From contig NC_072897.1 of the NCBI RefSeq assembly GCF_027943255.1, positions 62,334,406-62,398,405 on the forward strand: a DNA stretch of 64,000 nt. Direction: 5' to 3'. Positions 31,477 to 42,050 of the stretch are shown here, one piece after another. Every line of letters begins with the position of its first letter. Positions within the stretch are counted from its first letter, which is position 1. The notes beneath the pieces were generated by a model, which had not been told where the DNA came from, did not search any database, and saw only the letters and a program-made list of their open reading frames with translations. Source of the DNA: Anastrepha obliqua (Eukaryota > Arthropoda > Insecta > Diptera > Tephritidae). A program made the translations under genes and the position numbers.

Positions 31477-33203
31477 ATGTTCTGTCGTGGTGAAGATGGT
31501 TATTTGATTGATATAAAACAAATAAATCCAGCAAATGGTCAAGAAACAAATAAAACTATAAGCGCAATGAATTATTATGCATACAGAATCATGATAAGAG
31601 AAAATCAAGAGAATCACATTTTAAAATGTCGTAAATTATTTCATCAGTATATTGGTGACATGTATGCGAAAATAGAAACAGAACGATTGAATAACATTAG
31701 ATTCAACCAAAGAAAATTACGCTGTGACGAATACATACATTTACGAGATGCAATTAACAACGATACCAACGTTAATAACATTGGTCAAATGGTAATATTA
31801 CCTTCATCGTATACAGGCAGTCCAAGGCATATGCATGAATACGCCCAAGATGCAATGTGTTATGTCAGAAATTATGGTCGCCCCGACTTATTCATAACTT
31901 TCACATGCAATCCGAAATGGGATGATATTAAGAATCATTTATATACTGGGCAATCAGCTACTGATAGGCATGACATTACTGCAAGAGTGTTTAGACGAAA
32001 GCTACAGTCTCTAATGGATTTCATTGTAAAACATGAAGTTTACGGAGATGTACAATGTTGAAACAAAAACTAACCACAGATAAAATTGATCATATTATAT
32101 GTGCTGAAATTCCAGATATAAATGAAGATCCAGAATTACATACTACTGTAACCAAAAACATGATTCATGGACCGTGTGGTACGTTAAATCAAAATTCTCC
32201 ATGTATGGTTGATGGTAAATGTTCAAAAAACTACCCAAGGCAATTAATTGCTGAAACAATGACTGGAAATGATGGATATCCATTGTACCGTAGAAGATCA
32301 CCAGAAGATAATGGAAAAACAGTCACTGTGAAAATAAATAATCAAGATGTGGAGATCGATAATCGTTGGATAGTTCCGTATTCCAAATTATTGTCGAAAA
32401 CATTTAACGCACATATAAATATTGAATATTGTAACTCCGTAAAATCCATCAAATACATATGCAAATATATCAATAAAGGAAGTGACATGGCAGTATTTGG
32501 AGTTGTAAATCGAAATGATGAAATTACTAATTACCAAATGGGAAGATACATTAGTAGCAACGAAGCAGTTTGGAGAATATTATCATTTCCGATTCATGAT
32601 CGCCATCCAGCTGTTATTCATTTGTCAGTCCATTTAGAAAATGAACAAAGAGTTTATTTCACTGAAAATACTGCTCGACAAATGGCCGAACGACCACCAG
32701 CAACAACACTAACTACATTTTTCAACTTATGTGAAACAGATTCATTTGCAAGAACATTGCTTTATTCAAATGTTCCTAAATATTATACTTGGAATGCATC
32801 ATCAAGGTCCTGGGTACGAAGGCAACGAGGAATACCTGTAGATGGATATCCAGGTGTTCATTTGGGTGATGCAATCGGACGACTTTACACTGTGCATCCA
32901 AGTAAAGTGGAATGTTTCTATTTACGTTTACTCTTAGTTGATATTCCCGGCCCAAGATCATTCGAAAGTTTGAAACGAGTTAATGGTCATCTTTGTTGTT
33001 CTTATCAGCAAGCATGCAAAGAATTGAATTTGCTTGAAAATGATAATCAGTGGGATGCAACTCTTATGGATGCATGTGCAACAAGTTCTCCGCACCAAAT
33101 AAGAACACTATTTGTCATTATTATTGCTACATGTTTTCCAGCAAACCCAAAAGAATTGTGGAGTACTTACCAAGAATACATGAATTATATAATGAGCCTT
33201 TAA
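31477..33203 (+). pseudogene. Helitron Rep domain; HUH motif region deleted
   Basis: Frame 31477-32061 has the Rep block SPRHMHEYAQDAMCYV, then RPDLFITFTCNPKWDDI. It ends at GDVQC, and the frame shifts directly to 32055-33203, which begins LKQKLTTDKIDHIICAEIPD. In intact Helitrons the His-x-His (HUH) motif lies between these two blocks, about 20 residues, and it is absent here. The catalytic tyrosine segment YICKYINKGSD is present (about 32455). The enzyme cannot cut DNA without the metal-binding histidines, so this copy is judged dead. Confidence 0.87.
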
Positions 33204-33205
33204 TT

Positions 33206-34740
33206 AAAATCGAAGACTTTTGCCTGATGATTGCAAATAAAACTCTGAGTGAGTTAGGTATGATCGCACCAAATCGTCCGATGCATGATGCATATAATGC
33301 AGAATTACGACGTGAAAAAGAATATGATCGAAATGATCTGAACACATTTGTAACAACAACCCTACCAAAATTAAACACAGAACAAAGGCAGGCATATGAC
33401 ACAATTATAGACAATGTTGCAAATGAAAGAGGAGCAATATTCTTCTTAGATGCACCAGATGGGATTGGAAAAACGTTTTTGTTGTCGTTAATTTTGGCCA
33501 CCATTCGATCACAGAATAATATTGCATTGGCTTTGGCATCATCTGGAATAGCGGCAACTTTATTGGACGGCGGTCGCACTGCACATTCTGCATTAAAGTT
33601 ACCATTAAATATGCAAGTAAATGAAGAACCAACTTGCAACATTTCTAAAAATTCTGGAATGGGAAAGGTTTTACAAACATGTAAAATTATTGTATGGGAT
33701 GAATGTACGATGACTCATAAAAAATCACTGGAAGCCTTAAATAGAACACTGAAAGATTTTTGAAATAACACAAACATATTTGGTGGTGCACTAATTCTAT
33801 TGGCCGGTGATTTTCGACAAACTTTGCCTGTTATTCCCAAATCAACAGCAGCTGATGAATTGAGAGCGTGCCTTAAATCTTTTAATCTGTGGAGATATGT
33901 TCAAAAACTCACCTTAACTACTAATGTTCGTGTGCAGTTACAGAATGATCCAACAGCTGCTGAATTTTCCGAACATTTGTTGCAAATTGGAAATGGACGA
34001 AAGCCAATTGATAAGAATACAGGCATGATCACACTTTGTACCGTAACAGAATCAAGAGTGCAATTAGTGCAAAATGTATTCCCAAATATTGTACAAAACT
34101 ATCAAAATCAAGATTGGCTAAGCGAGAGAGCTATATTAGCTGCCAAAATTGTCGATGTCAATGAAATCAATGCCAGTATTTTGACTCAAATTCCAGATGA
34201 AGTTGTCACCTATAAATCAATGGATTCAATCACTAATCCCGACGATGTCGTGAATTATCCAATTGAATTTTTGAATTCACTTAATTTGCCTGGCTTGCCA
34301 CCACATCGTTGGCAATTGAAAGTCGGCGCAGTGATCACTATGTTGCGAAATATCAATCAGCCGAAACTATGCAATGGGACAAGATTAGCAGTGAAACGGA
34401 CAATGAACAATGTAATTGAAGCAACAATTTTGAAAGGCAAATTTAAAGGTGAAGATGTTTTGATTCCCCGCATTCCAATGATTTCAACAGATTTGCCTTT
34501 TGATTTAAGCGACTTCAATTTCCCATTCGCCTTACTTTTGCTATTAAAATCAATAAGTCTCAAGGTCAAACACTTCAATTATGTGGAATTTACCTAACTT
34601 ATCCATGCTTTGGACATGGGCAACTGTATGTAGGATGTTCTCGAGTTGGTAAACCATCGTTACTTTATATTTATACACCGTATGAAAATAAAACCAAAAA
34701 TTTTGTGTATCAGAAGGCTTTAGAATAAGTTGTTAGTTTA
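33206..34740 (+). pseudogene. Helitron PIF1-like helicase domain, broken
   Basis: Motif I reads FFLDAPDGIGKTFLL (33440), motif II IIVWDECTMTHK (about 33691), and LLAGDFRQTLPVIPK follows at 33796. A stop at 33761-33763 separates 33050-33763 from 33800-34597. The last motifs lie past a frameshift near 34530, where KSQGQTLQLCGIYL and LYVGCSRVGKP can be read, ending at a TAA near 34730. The Walker A Gly is retained but the usual Gly-Thr is replaced by Asp-Gly-Ile. Role in the family: unwinding DNA during rolling-circle transposition. Confidence 0.88.
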
Positions 34741-34837
34741 CAATCATTAGAGTAAGTCACTAAAATAGTGGCCGAGCATGAATTAAATGATGAAACAAGA
34801 AAAAAACAAAGAACACTTTTCATTTATATTTTTCTTT

Positions 34838-34867
34838 CACCCAGCGAAGCGGGTGAGGGTTCGCTAG
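34838..34867 (+). terminator. Helitron 3' end: hairpin and CTAG terminus
   Basis: The sequence CACCCAGCGAAGCGGGTG can fold as CACCC...GGGTG with an inner GC pair and one bulge. Twelve bases later the element ends in CTAG before a T. This is the standard Helitron termination signal. Confidence 0.9.
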
Positions 34868-34989
34868 TTGATTCATACAATGATGAAATACTTTAAAACT
34901 ATTGGTTAGTATTGTAAACCGTACATACTCCAAAATATATTTATCATATAAATTGATTGGAAAATTATTGGAAAATTTACAATTAACTT

Positions 34990-35231
34990 TGTTTTTGTTA
35001 ACAGGTGCTCGCATATCGTTAAAAATGTACCTACTTCACAGTCATTTGGATTTTTTTCCTCCGAATTTGGGGGCTGAAAGTGATGATATTGCTACGATTC
35101 AAAAGCGTTATGAGGGCTTTTGGGATCAAGGAATGATGAGCGAGTACTGCTGGATGCAACTTCGTGAAGATTCCGTTCAACATGAAAGAATAAGTTTGAG
35201 AGTAAAAGCGTATTTTCGACCTCAAACATAG
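34990..35231 (+). pseudogene. Transposase-like protein of the long-TIR element, downstream part
   Basis: After a likely 3' splice site (tttttgttaacag followed by GTGCTCGC, at about 35005) the frame reads ARISLKMYLLHSHLDFFPPN, then QKRYEGFWDQGMMSEYCWMQL and a short C-terminus ending in a stop at 35229-35231. LHSHLDFFP-NL and the RY-G-W-MM-YCW block are family signatures. The inferred join with 29076-29395 would use an intron now containing the Helitron. Confidence 0.68.
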
Positions 35232-35274
35232 CCAAGTCAAAAGCTGCAAAATCACACGTGTTGACTTTATGGGT

Positions 35275-35670
35275 CATAACTTCTACAATTTTTCGTCGAT
35301 TCAGACAAGCTTAGGCTTAAAATATAGGTGAGAAATTGTCTTTCAGAAAACATATCTTATGTCGATATAAAATTTTTTTTTGTTCCAGGAAAAAGTTAAT
35401 AAACTTTGATAATTTAATAAAAAACGTCAAAAATGCTTTTTTTTTAACTTTCAACAGCTGTTTTGCGAAAACTACGACTTCCATTGACACGAATTATCTA
35501 TGGCCATGTCGGTTATACCTATGTGTGCCTTTCGAAATTTATGCACTTCAAAGAAATGGCGCGCATTGTTTTCGAGATTCCAGGTAATAACTGCACTATT
35601 GCCCAAAAAACATGTCTTTGGGAATATCTCGGAAACCGTTCTTTGAAAAAAAAATTAAATTCATTTTTGG
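35275..35670 (-). repeat. Right terminal inverted repeat, inner part
   Basis: Reverse complement of the inner part of 28379-28850 with scattered differences. The LINE at 35671 interrupts it right after ttcatttttgg; its outer part continues at 41149. Confidence 0.83.
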
Positions 35671-36016
35671 CTGGCAAAATCCTCCACTGAACCCTCCCCG
35701 AGGGTGCCAGCTGGTAATAAGTACCACAGTTTTCCTACTTACAGGAGGTACTTAGCTAAGTTAAGGGTACTATGGGTTGGGTTCGATACTCCTCAATAGT
35801 ACAGCACTACCCAAAGTACTTTTAACGTGGTCGGGGGTGAAGGGCTGGATTAAGGTGTGATGCGACCCGTGCCGAGAATCTGTCAGGCTTGGGGCCCTTC
35901 TAACAAATAACCAAGTCTCGAACGGAGCTTACGGATACCTGGCGCCCTCCGTAATAACTAGCTTTACCCGTGTAGTTCGGAGCTATGCACGGGCGGACAT
36001 CCTTTCTCCGACACTC

Positions 36017-37501
36017 GTGGGTCCAAAAATGCAATCGGATTTTTCAAAAATTAATAAAAAAAAGGAGATCGGTCCTCCTTCGAAAAGACCGACAGAAACA
36101 AACAGTTCCGCAATAAGAGCAACGGTCGCACCGAGCTCAAAGAGAACTCCATCCATCGGCCAAATAAGTCGATCGAAACACATAGCGACAGCCTCAGCGA
36201 AAGAGAGGCCAGTTGCCACACAACCAGAGCAGGACACAGGTCCAAGCACTAGTAGGGGTGCACTAGCCCGGCAGTCAACTGTCATTCAGCCCCCAAAAAC
36301 GGTCCCGACCGGAAGCACTGCTACTGCTAGCTCCGGTACCGAAGGATGGCCGCTTGTGAGGGTGGTAGACCCAGCGAAAGCGAGCTACCAGGATCGCAGA
36401 AATGCAGCCAGGCTCCTAAGGAGGGTGCACGAAACTCACCCAAAAGAAGGTGAATTGTCTCAGGAGTTGAAAGAGGCGATTGATAGAGCGAAAGCGATCA
36501 TTCCTGATTTCAACCCTGACTTCAAACCAGTACAACCGGCTCCAAAACGACAGCGGTCCTTGGAGGATAATAAGCCAAGCGCAAAAAGGCACAAACCAAT
36601 GGGCGTGACGCCCAGAAGATCATTTGCGGAGGTTGCAAAAGACCGCTTTATCATAGGGGTCCTGGACGAGAACCATCCTGAAGGTATGATCCCTAAAGCC
36701 CAATGGAAATGGATCGAGGCCGAGCTAACGAAAGTGGCACTGAAGGTCATTCTGGAGAACCCCGGCCCCCCGCCTGCGTGCGAAGACTTAGGCTGGCACC
36801 AGGGCCAGATAAAAATAATAGCGTGCGACGATGAGAGATCGGTTCAGCTGTACAAAGAGGCCATCTCCAAAGTCGGAGAAGTGTACCCAAATGCCAAGCT
36901 AGTGGTCGTGGACAGGAAGGATATTCCGTCCAGGCCGCGAGCAAGGGTTTGGTTACCTTCAACCATCGAAGACCCGGTGGAGATTATGAAGCTCATCCGG
37001 GTCTGCAATCCGGACATCCCAACGCAGGAGTGGAGGTACGTCAAAACTATTACCAACCAAAACAGCGCGGATGAATCGAAAGAGCAGAAGCGCGCCACCA
37101 TGCAGGCTCTCCTGCTCCTCACAGAGAACTCAATTGAACCGTTAGCGAAATGCAACGGGCAACTTAGATACGGTTTTGTAAAGGTGAAGCTCCACATTTA
37201 TAAAACCGACACGGATGCGATTGAGTTCCTCGCCACGAAGGAAACCGAAAAGCCCATGAGGGAACTGGAACCCATGAGCGAAACCGAGCCAATGAGCGAA
37301 GACGACCAGCCCACCGAAGAAGAATACGCCTCTTCAGGCTCAGAAATGGGCTTAGGGAGGTTGTACTTCGAACGGGAGGGTAAGTATCCCACACAACAGC
37401 GTAAGTATTCCGAAAGGGAACTTTTATGCGAAAACAAAGAAGACCCAGACGTAACGTTAACAGCTAATGCATCTTCTTCAGATAAACCTACACCATTGTA
37501 A
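36017..37501 (+). CDS. LINE ORF1, intact 494-codon frame
   Basis: The frame begins MGPKMQSDFSKINKKK and has a Lys/Ser/Pro/Thr-rich first third, a helix-rich stretch (YQDRRNAARLLRRVHE), a basic patch near residue 190, then a globular-looking domain from about 215 to 400 with KWIEAELTKVALKVI and GQIKIIACDDERSVQLY. That domain is like the one in the broken ORF1 at 9981. The last 60 residues are Glu-rich. There is no recognisable zinc knuckle. The likely role is to package the LINE RNA. The start ATG is the first in the element that gives a long frame. Confidence 0.78.
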   Translation: MGPKMQSDFSKINKKKEIGPPSKRPTETNSSAIRATVAPSSKRTPSIGQISRSKHIATASAKERPVATQPEQDTGPSTSRGALARQSTVIQPPKTVPTGSTATASSGTEGWPLVRVVDPAKASYQDRRNAARLLRRVHETHPKEGELSQELKEAIDRAKAIIPDFNPDFKPVQPAPKRQRSLEDNKPSAKRHKPMGVTPRRSFAEVAKDRFIIGVLDENHPEGMIPKAQWKWIEAELTKVALKVILENPGPPPACEDLGWHQGQIKIIACDDERSVQLYKEAISKVGEVYPNAKLVVVDRKDIPSRPRARVWLPSTIEDPVEIMKLIRVCNPDIPTQEWRYVKTITNQNSADESKEQKRATMQALLLLTENSIEPLAKCNGQLRYGFVKVKLHIYKTDTDAIEFLATKETEKPMRELEPMSETEPMSEDDQPTEEEYASSGSEMGLGRLYFEREGKYPTQQRKYSERELLCENKEDPDVTLTANASSSDKPTPL

Positions 37502-40500
37502 AGAAGCCTGCCTTGCCCTCCTGGATCGTCTGGCAGAAGATCAGCCGGATGTAGTCCTCATCCAGGAACCCTGGGTACGGAATGGTGAAATCTGCGGTCT
37601 GAGGACATCAGGTTATAAAGTATATAAGACTAATTGTGAAGGTACTAAAAGAGCATGCATAATGGCAAAAGTACATCTTAATATCTTTATGATTCATAAT
37701 TTCAGTAACGCAGATACTACGACGGTTAGCTGGGAAGTGAGCGGAAGCAACACCTGGCTAACCTCGTTCTATTTTGCCGGAGACGACACAGGTCCACTGC
37801 CGTCACCGCTAATAAGAAGCCTTGTGGAAGACTGCAAAGCTCACAACCGCAAACTAGTACTAGGAGGTGATGCCAATGCCTACCATACCATATGGGGGAG
37901 CTCGGATACAAACGAACGAGGTGAGTCTCTCTTTAATTATATTATATGTAATAAGCTTTTAGTGTGTAACAAAGGCAACGAACCTACATTTATTACGCGC
38001 AATAGACAAGAAGTTCTTGATATTACGCTGGCAAGTCAAACCCTTTACGGAAAGATGACGCAGTGGAGGGTTCTGAATGAACACTCTTACTCCGATCATC
38101 GCTACATAGAAATTAAATTTGGGGGAAACAACCCACGGGCTCCACCCGCCAACAGGAACTTGAAAAAGACCAACTGGCATATATATAAACGGGAACTGAA
38201 GGAAAGACTTTCGAATTCCCAAAATATTACTATTGAAGACAGAGAATCATTGAACGAACACGTACAAACCCTTACGGAGGTCTGTAGAACTGCGCTAAAC
38301 AAGGCTTGCCCTTTAACTAGGTATAAGGGGAAGAAAAAGCCGCCCTGGTGGTCAGAAGACCTGTCTAAATTAAGAAACGACAGCAGAAAACAGTTTAACA
38401 GAGCGAAAGCGACACGAGAGAGTAAAGACTGGGACTGCTACTACAGTAAACTAAAAATTTACAAAAAAGAAGTTAGGAAAGCGAAAAGGTCTGGTTGGAG
38501 AAAGTTCTGTGGAGAAATCGAAGGAACCACAGAGGCCTCCAGACTGCGCAAAATCCTCTCAAAAAAACACAATCCCACCGGATACCTCCAAAAACCGGAC
38601 AGGAGTTGGACTACTTCGAGTGACGAAACGTTGAAGTTGCTAGTGGACACGCACTTTCCCTGCAACGAATCATCTAACGTAGTAATCGACAATGGTACGG
38701 AAAGATCAAATTCTGACATTGAAGAAATAATCACTGAAACTAGGATAACCTGGGCAGTGAACACGTTCAAACCATTTAAATCACCGGGCCCAGATGGATT
38801 ATTCCCGGCCCAAATACAACATTCACTCAACTACATCATGGAGTGGGTGACGGCCATATTTAAGGCCGCTCTGAAACTGAAAAGTGTCCCATCAACATGG
38901 AAAGAGGTAAAAGTGGTCTTTATCCCTAAAGCGGGAAAAAGTTCACACACAACACCTAAGGATTTCAGGCCAATAAGCCTATCCCCCTTTCTGCTAAAGA
39001 CATTAGAAAGAATTCTAGAAGAACACATTAGGGCTAACATCAGCCCTAATAAGCTCACCATCTCACAACATGCGTACTGTAAAGGGAAATCAACTGAAAC
39101 AGCACTTAACTCACTTGTTACAGAAATCGAGAAGTCAATGTATAACAAAGAATTCACACTGGTAGCCTTCCTAGATATCGAGGGCGCATTCAACAACATC
39201 CTACCGGATACCATAATAAAGGCACTGACGGATTTCGGGATCTCTGGAGCTCTGGTTGAGTTCATCAAAAACATGCTCTTGAGCAGATTTGTGATCGCAA
39301 CCCTAGGGGCCTCAGAGATCAAGAAAAAAGTTAGCAGAGGAACACCTCAAGGCGGCGTGCTGTCCCCTCTCCTATGGGTGCTGGCACTAAACTCATTGCT
39401 AAAGAGCCTAGAGGAGAGAGGACAACACGTAGTAGCATATGCGGACGATGTTGCAATGGTAGTAAGGGGGAAATTCCCCAATACACTCATAGAAATCATG
39501 CAGGATTTACTAAATATGGTTGAAAACTGGTCAAAAGCAAATGGGCTAAGCGTCAACCCCAATAAAACTGAACTAATCCTATTTACCAGGAAACACAAAA
39601 TACCGAATATAACACCTCCGACTCTAGGAGGAACGGCACTGTCATTTAGTGATGAGGCCCGCTACTTAGGTCTAATACTAGACCGAAAGCTAACATGAAA
39701 GGCAAATGTCGAAGATAGAGTAAAAAGGGCGACAATAGCACTATACTCTTGTAAACAGCTGATAGGACTAAGTTGGGGTCTCTCCCCGTCTATCGTATAC
39801 TGGCTTTACACGGCAATTGTCAGACCTATCCTAACATACGGCATATTAGTATGGTGGCCAGCTTTAGATAAATTGTACATTAAAAGAACCATGGCACACG
39901 TACAAAGAATGGCCAGTCTTTGCATTTGCGGGGCCCTCAGAACCACACCCACAGATGCACTAAATATCATGCTTAACATTTTACCAATAGAGCAGTACGG
40001 TAAGCAAACAGCTGCCAAAGCAACTCTCAGACTAAGAGAAATCGGCCTACTCAGAACGTACCAAAGAGGACACTCCTCAATTTTAGAACAATTCCCCTGC
40101 ATTCCCAACACAACGGATTTCTGTAGGACCAAGGACATCAATTTGTATAAATCCTTCGTCACAGTATTTCCTTCCAAAGAGGAATGGGATAACGGGCTCA
40201 TTGTTAAGATAAATAAAGTAAGCATCTACACAGATGGCTCAAAACTGGATAACAAAGTAGGTGGAGGGGTCTACTCCGACAAACTCGGAGTATGCCAATC
40301 ATTCCGCTTACCTGATCATTGCAATGTATTTCAGGCGGAAGTCACTGCCATAAAAGAGGGGCTTAAAGAGATAAAAACGAGAGTATTATCCACAAATGAA
40401 GTCTTCATTTACTCGGACAGTCAAGCAGCAATAAAAGCGCTGGAATCAAAAACACACTCGTCAAAAACATGTTTTAAACTACTAGATGACGTATCTAAGT

Positions 40501-41066
40501 GCTATAAGGTGCACCTTATCTGGGTACCGGGCCACAGGGACATTCCAGGAAATTGTAAGGCGGATGAACTTGCAAGAGCCGGTACAACGCTCGATCTCGA
40601 ACGGGATAAGGCGCTGCTACCCATACCTATAGCCACTTGTAAATTACTTATAGACAGGGAAACCATCAAAAAGGTAAATACAATCTGGCAAAACCTCACA
40701 ACATGCGAATTAAGCAGACAGGCATGGCCGAACTGGAACAGCGGTCGATCGAAGATCTTGCTAAGATTCAACAGGGAATCTATAAGAAAAATGATAGGTG
40801 TTTTAACAAGTCATTGTTTAATAGGCAGCCACGCTAGAAGGTTAGGACTACCTTACTTCGATTTCTGTAGAAGCTGTCTAAATACAGAAGAAGAGGAAAC
40901 AGTCAGACACCTTTTATGTGAGTGTGAAAGCCTAGCTAGGAGAAGGCTGCGCACCCTCGATACAGCATTTCTAACCGATGTAGCGGATATAGCCCATCTA
41001 AAGCTAACGAAGCTGTGTTCGTTTATTAAAGCAACCGGATGGTTTAAAAGGGAACACGTAGAGTAA
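37467..41066 (+). pseudogene. LINE ORF2 with a single premature stop (codon 744)
   Basis: The start ATG at 37467 overlaps the last 35 bases of ORF1 in a different frame. Endonuclease: LLQINLHHCKEA, LIQEPWVRNG, GGDANAYHTIWGSSD and SDHRYIEI. RT: KSPGPDGLFPAQI, FRPISLSPFLLK, FLDIEGAFNN (first Asp), GTPQGGVLSPLLW and VAYADDVAMVV. A TGA at 39696-39698, where related elements carry Trp in KLTWKA, ends the frame. The same frame resumes and runs to 41066 with the thumb, RNase H (IYTDGSKLDN, FQAEVTAIKE, YSDSQAAIKAL, PGHRDIPGNCKADELA) and CRSCLNTEEEETVRHLLCECE. Apart from that codon the ORF is 1200 codons, normal for the group. Confidence 0.92.
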
Positions 41067-41148
41067 GGATAAGCTCCAGTGGTATCACAATGGACCTGCC
41101 GAAGGTCTAAGTGTGTCTTACGACAACCACCCTACCTACCTACCTACC

Positions 41149-41234
41149 TTGGTTTCAGCGACCTCATATTAGTCTAAAAAACGCTTTTTGGTCGAGGACC
41201 ATATTTGAAAGTGAAAATTCGTAAACTAGTGTAA
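41149..41234 (-). repeat. Right terminal inverted repeat, outer part
   Basis: ggtttcagcgacctcatatt at 41151 and cgctttttggtcgaggacca at 41180 match the left TIR in reverse complement. The alignment ends at about TAAACTAGTGTAA (41222-41234), the outer end of the element. Confidence 0.8.
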
Positions 41235-42050
41235 TTTCCGCCCTTTCGAATGCGTGCATAAAAATACCATCTCGAAACGCTTCGCGTACTTCTCACTCAT
41301 TTTTGTTTGGTTGCGTTTACGGGAAAGTTTCGAACAAGACTAACCTGAGTTAGCACTGGCATCGTAGCCCTTGAGTGGGACTATTATGCAGCTAAAAGCA
41401 CAACGAAATATATCTTGAAGTTACAAGAAAAAACCCGGTTCTATATTAGTAGTAACTGTAACAATGTCTAAAAATCGTTAATAAAAAAAATACACCCTAC
41501 ATATGAGGCTTATTTGGATAAGATCTTAGATATGGGTTCAAAATATTTATGTAGTTGGTTGTAGTTGTCTTTTAAGCATTAATCTTATTCATATAAATAG
41601 TTTAATAAACAAACTGTCTAGATTTTTAGAACTTATTTTTATAAATGAAAACTTTTCACTGCAAGAATATTTTTTATTGAACCCCAGTCTACAACATATT
41701 CGACCGGTACTACAATTGGTATTTTACGATTTTAAAGTTATTTGAGAAGACTAACTTTTGCGATTTTGCAATAGTAAAAAATGAAAATATTCAGCTAGGC
41801 TGGGACTTGTTATTTCCTTGGGTCGATGTTGACGAGTGTTTTAATAGTTTTAAGAATTTGATAAACGAAATTTATTTTAAGACTATACCGCAGACTAAAA
41901 AGATCCGGTTTAAGACACCGGGTATATAAAAAAGGCAAGTCCAAAAAGTTTATTGAAAATTATGTTGATACAATTTCATTTGAAACGTTTTTCTAATCAC
42001 AATAAACTAAAAAACATCATTATGTAACTAAAATAACAAAGTTATGCGGG
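41235..42050. other. No recognised gene
   Basis: AT-rich, no open frame of interest, no transposon motif seen. It may be older intron DNA or the decayed left side of the Tc1-like remnant that follows. Confidence 0.4.

Larger units (their letters stand above)
29399..34867 (+). mobile_element. Helitron (5.47 kb), nearly full length, inactive
   Basis: The insert starts TCTATATATATAAAA at 29399 and ends CTAG at 34867, just after a short hairpin (34838-34855), and sits between A (29398) and T (34868). These are the 5'-TC, 3'-CTRR, hairpin and AT-target hallmarks of Helitrons, rolling-circle transposons with no target duplication. It encodes an N-terminal zinc-type region, a Rep domain and a PIF1-like helicase, all on the plus strand and all broken. 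The 5' non-coding lead of about 1 kb has no gene. Confidence 0.94.
35671..41148 (+). mobile_element. LOA-like LINE, almost intact, inserted in a terminal inverted repeat
   Basis: A 5.48-kb insert with a 5' UTR of about 350 bp, ORF1, ORF2 and a 3' end of (CTAC)n repeats (41131-41148). Comparison of the interrupted right TIR with the intact left TIR fixes both boundaries; a short ttgg on each side may be the target duplication. The only visible damage to coding capacity is one nonsense codon in ORF2 at 39696. It belongs to the same LINE group as the elements at 9780, 24990 and 49803, judged by shared motifs, but has a different tail repeat. Confidence 0.9.
28379..41234 (+). mobile_element. Long-TIR DNA transposon of an arthropod repeat-protein family, split by a Helitron and a LINE
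   Basis: Left and right ends (28379-28850, and 35275-35670 plus 41149-41234) are inverted copies of about 475 bp, beginning TAACACTAGTTTA on each side. Between them are two pieces of one protein-coding region (29076-29395 and 34990-35231). A Helitron (29399-34867) and a LINE (35671-41148) are inserted later. Without the inserts the element is about 1.9 kb, so it lacks the N-terminal part of its protein. The encoded family is common in arthropod genomes as uncharacterised repeats; I infer it to be a transposase because it sits between long TIRs. Confidence 0.7.
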
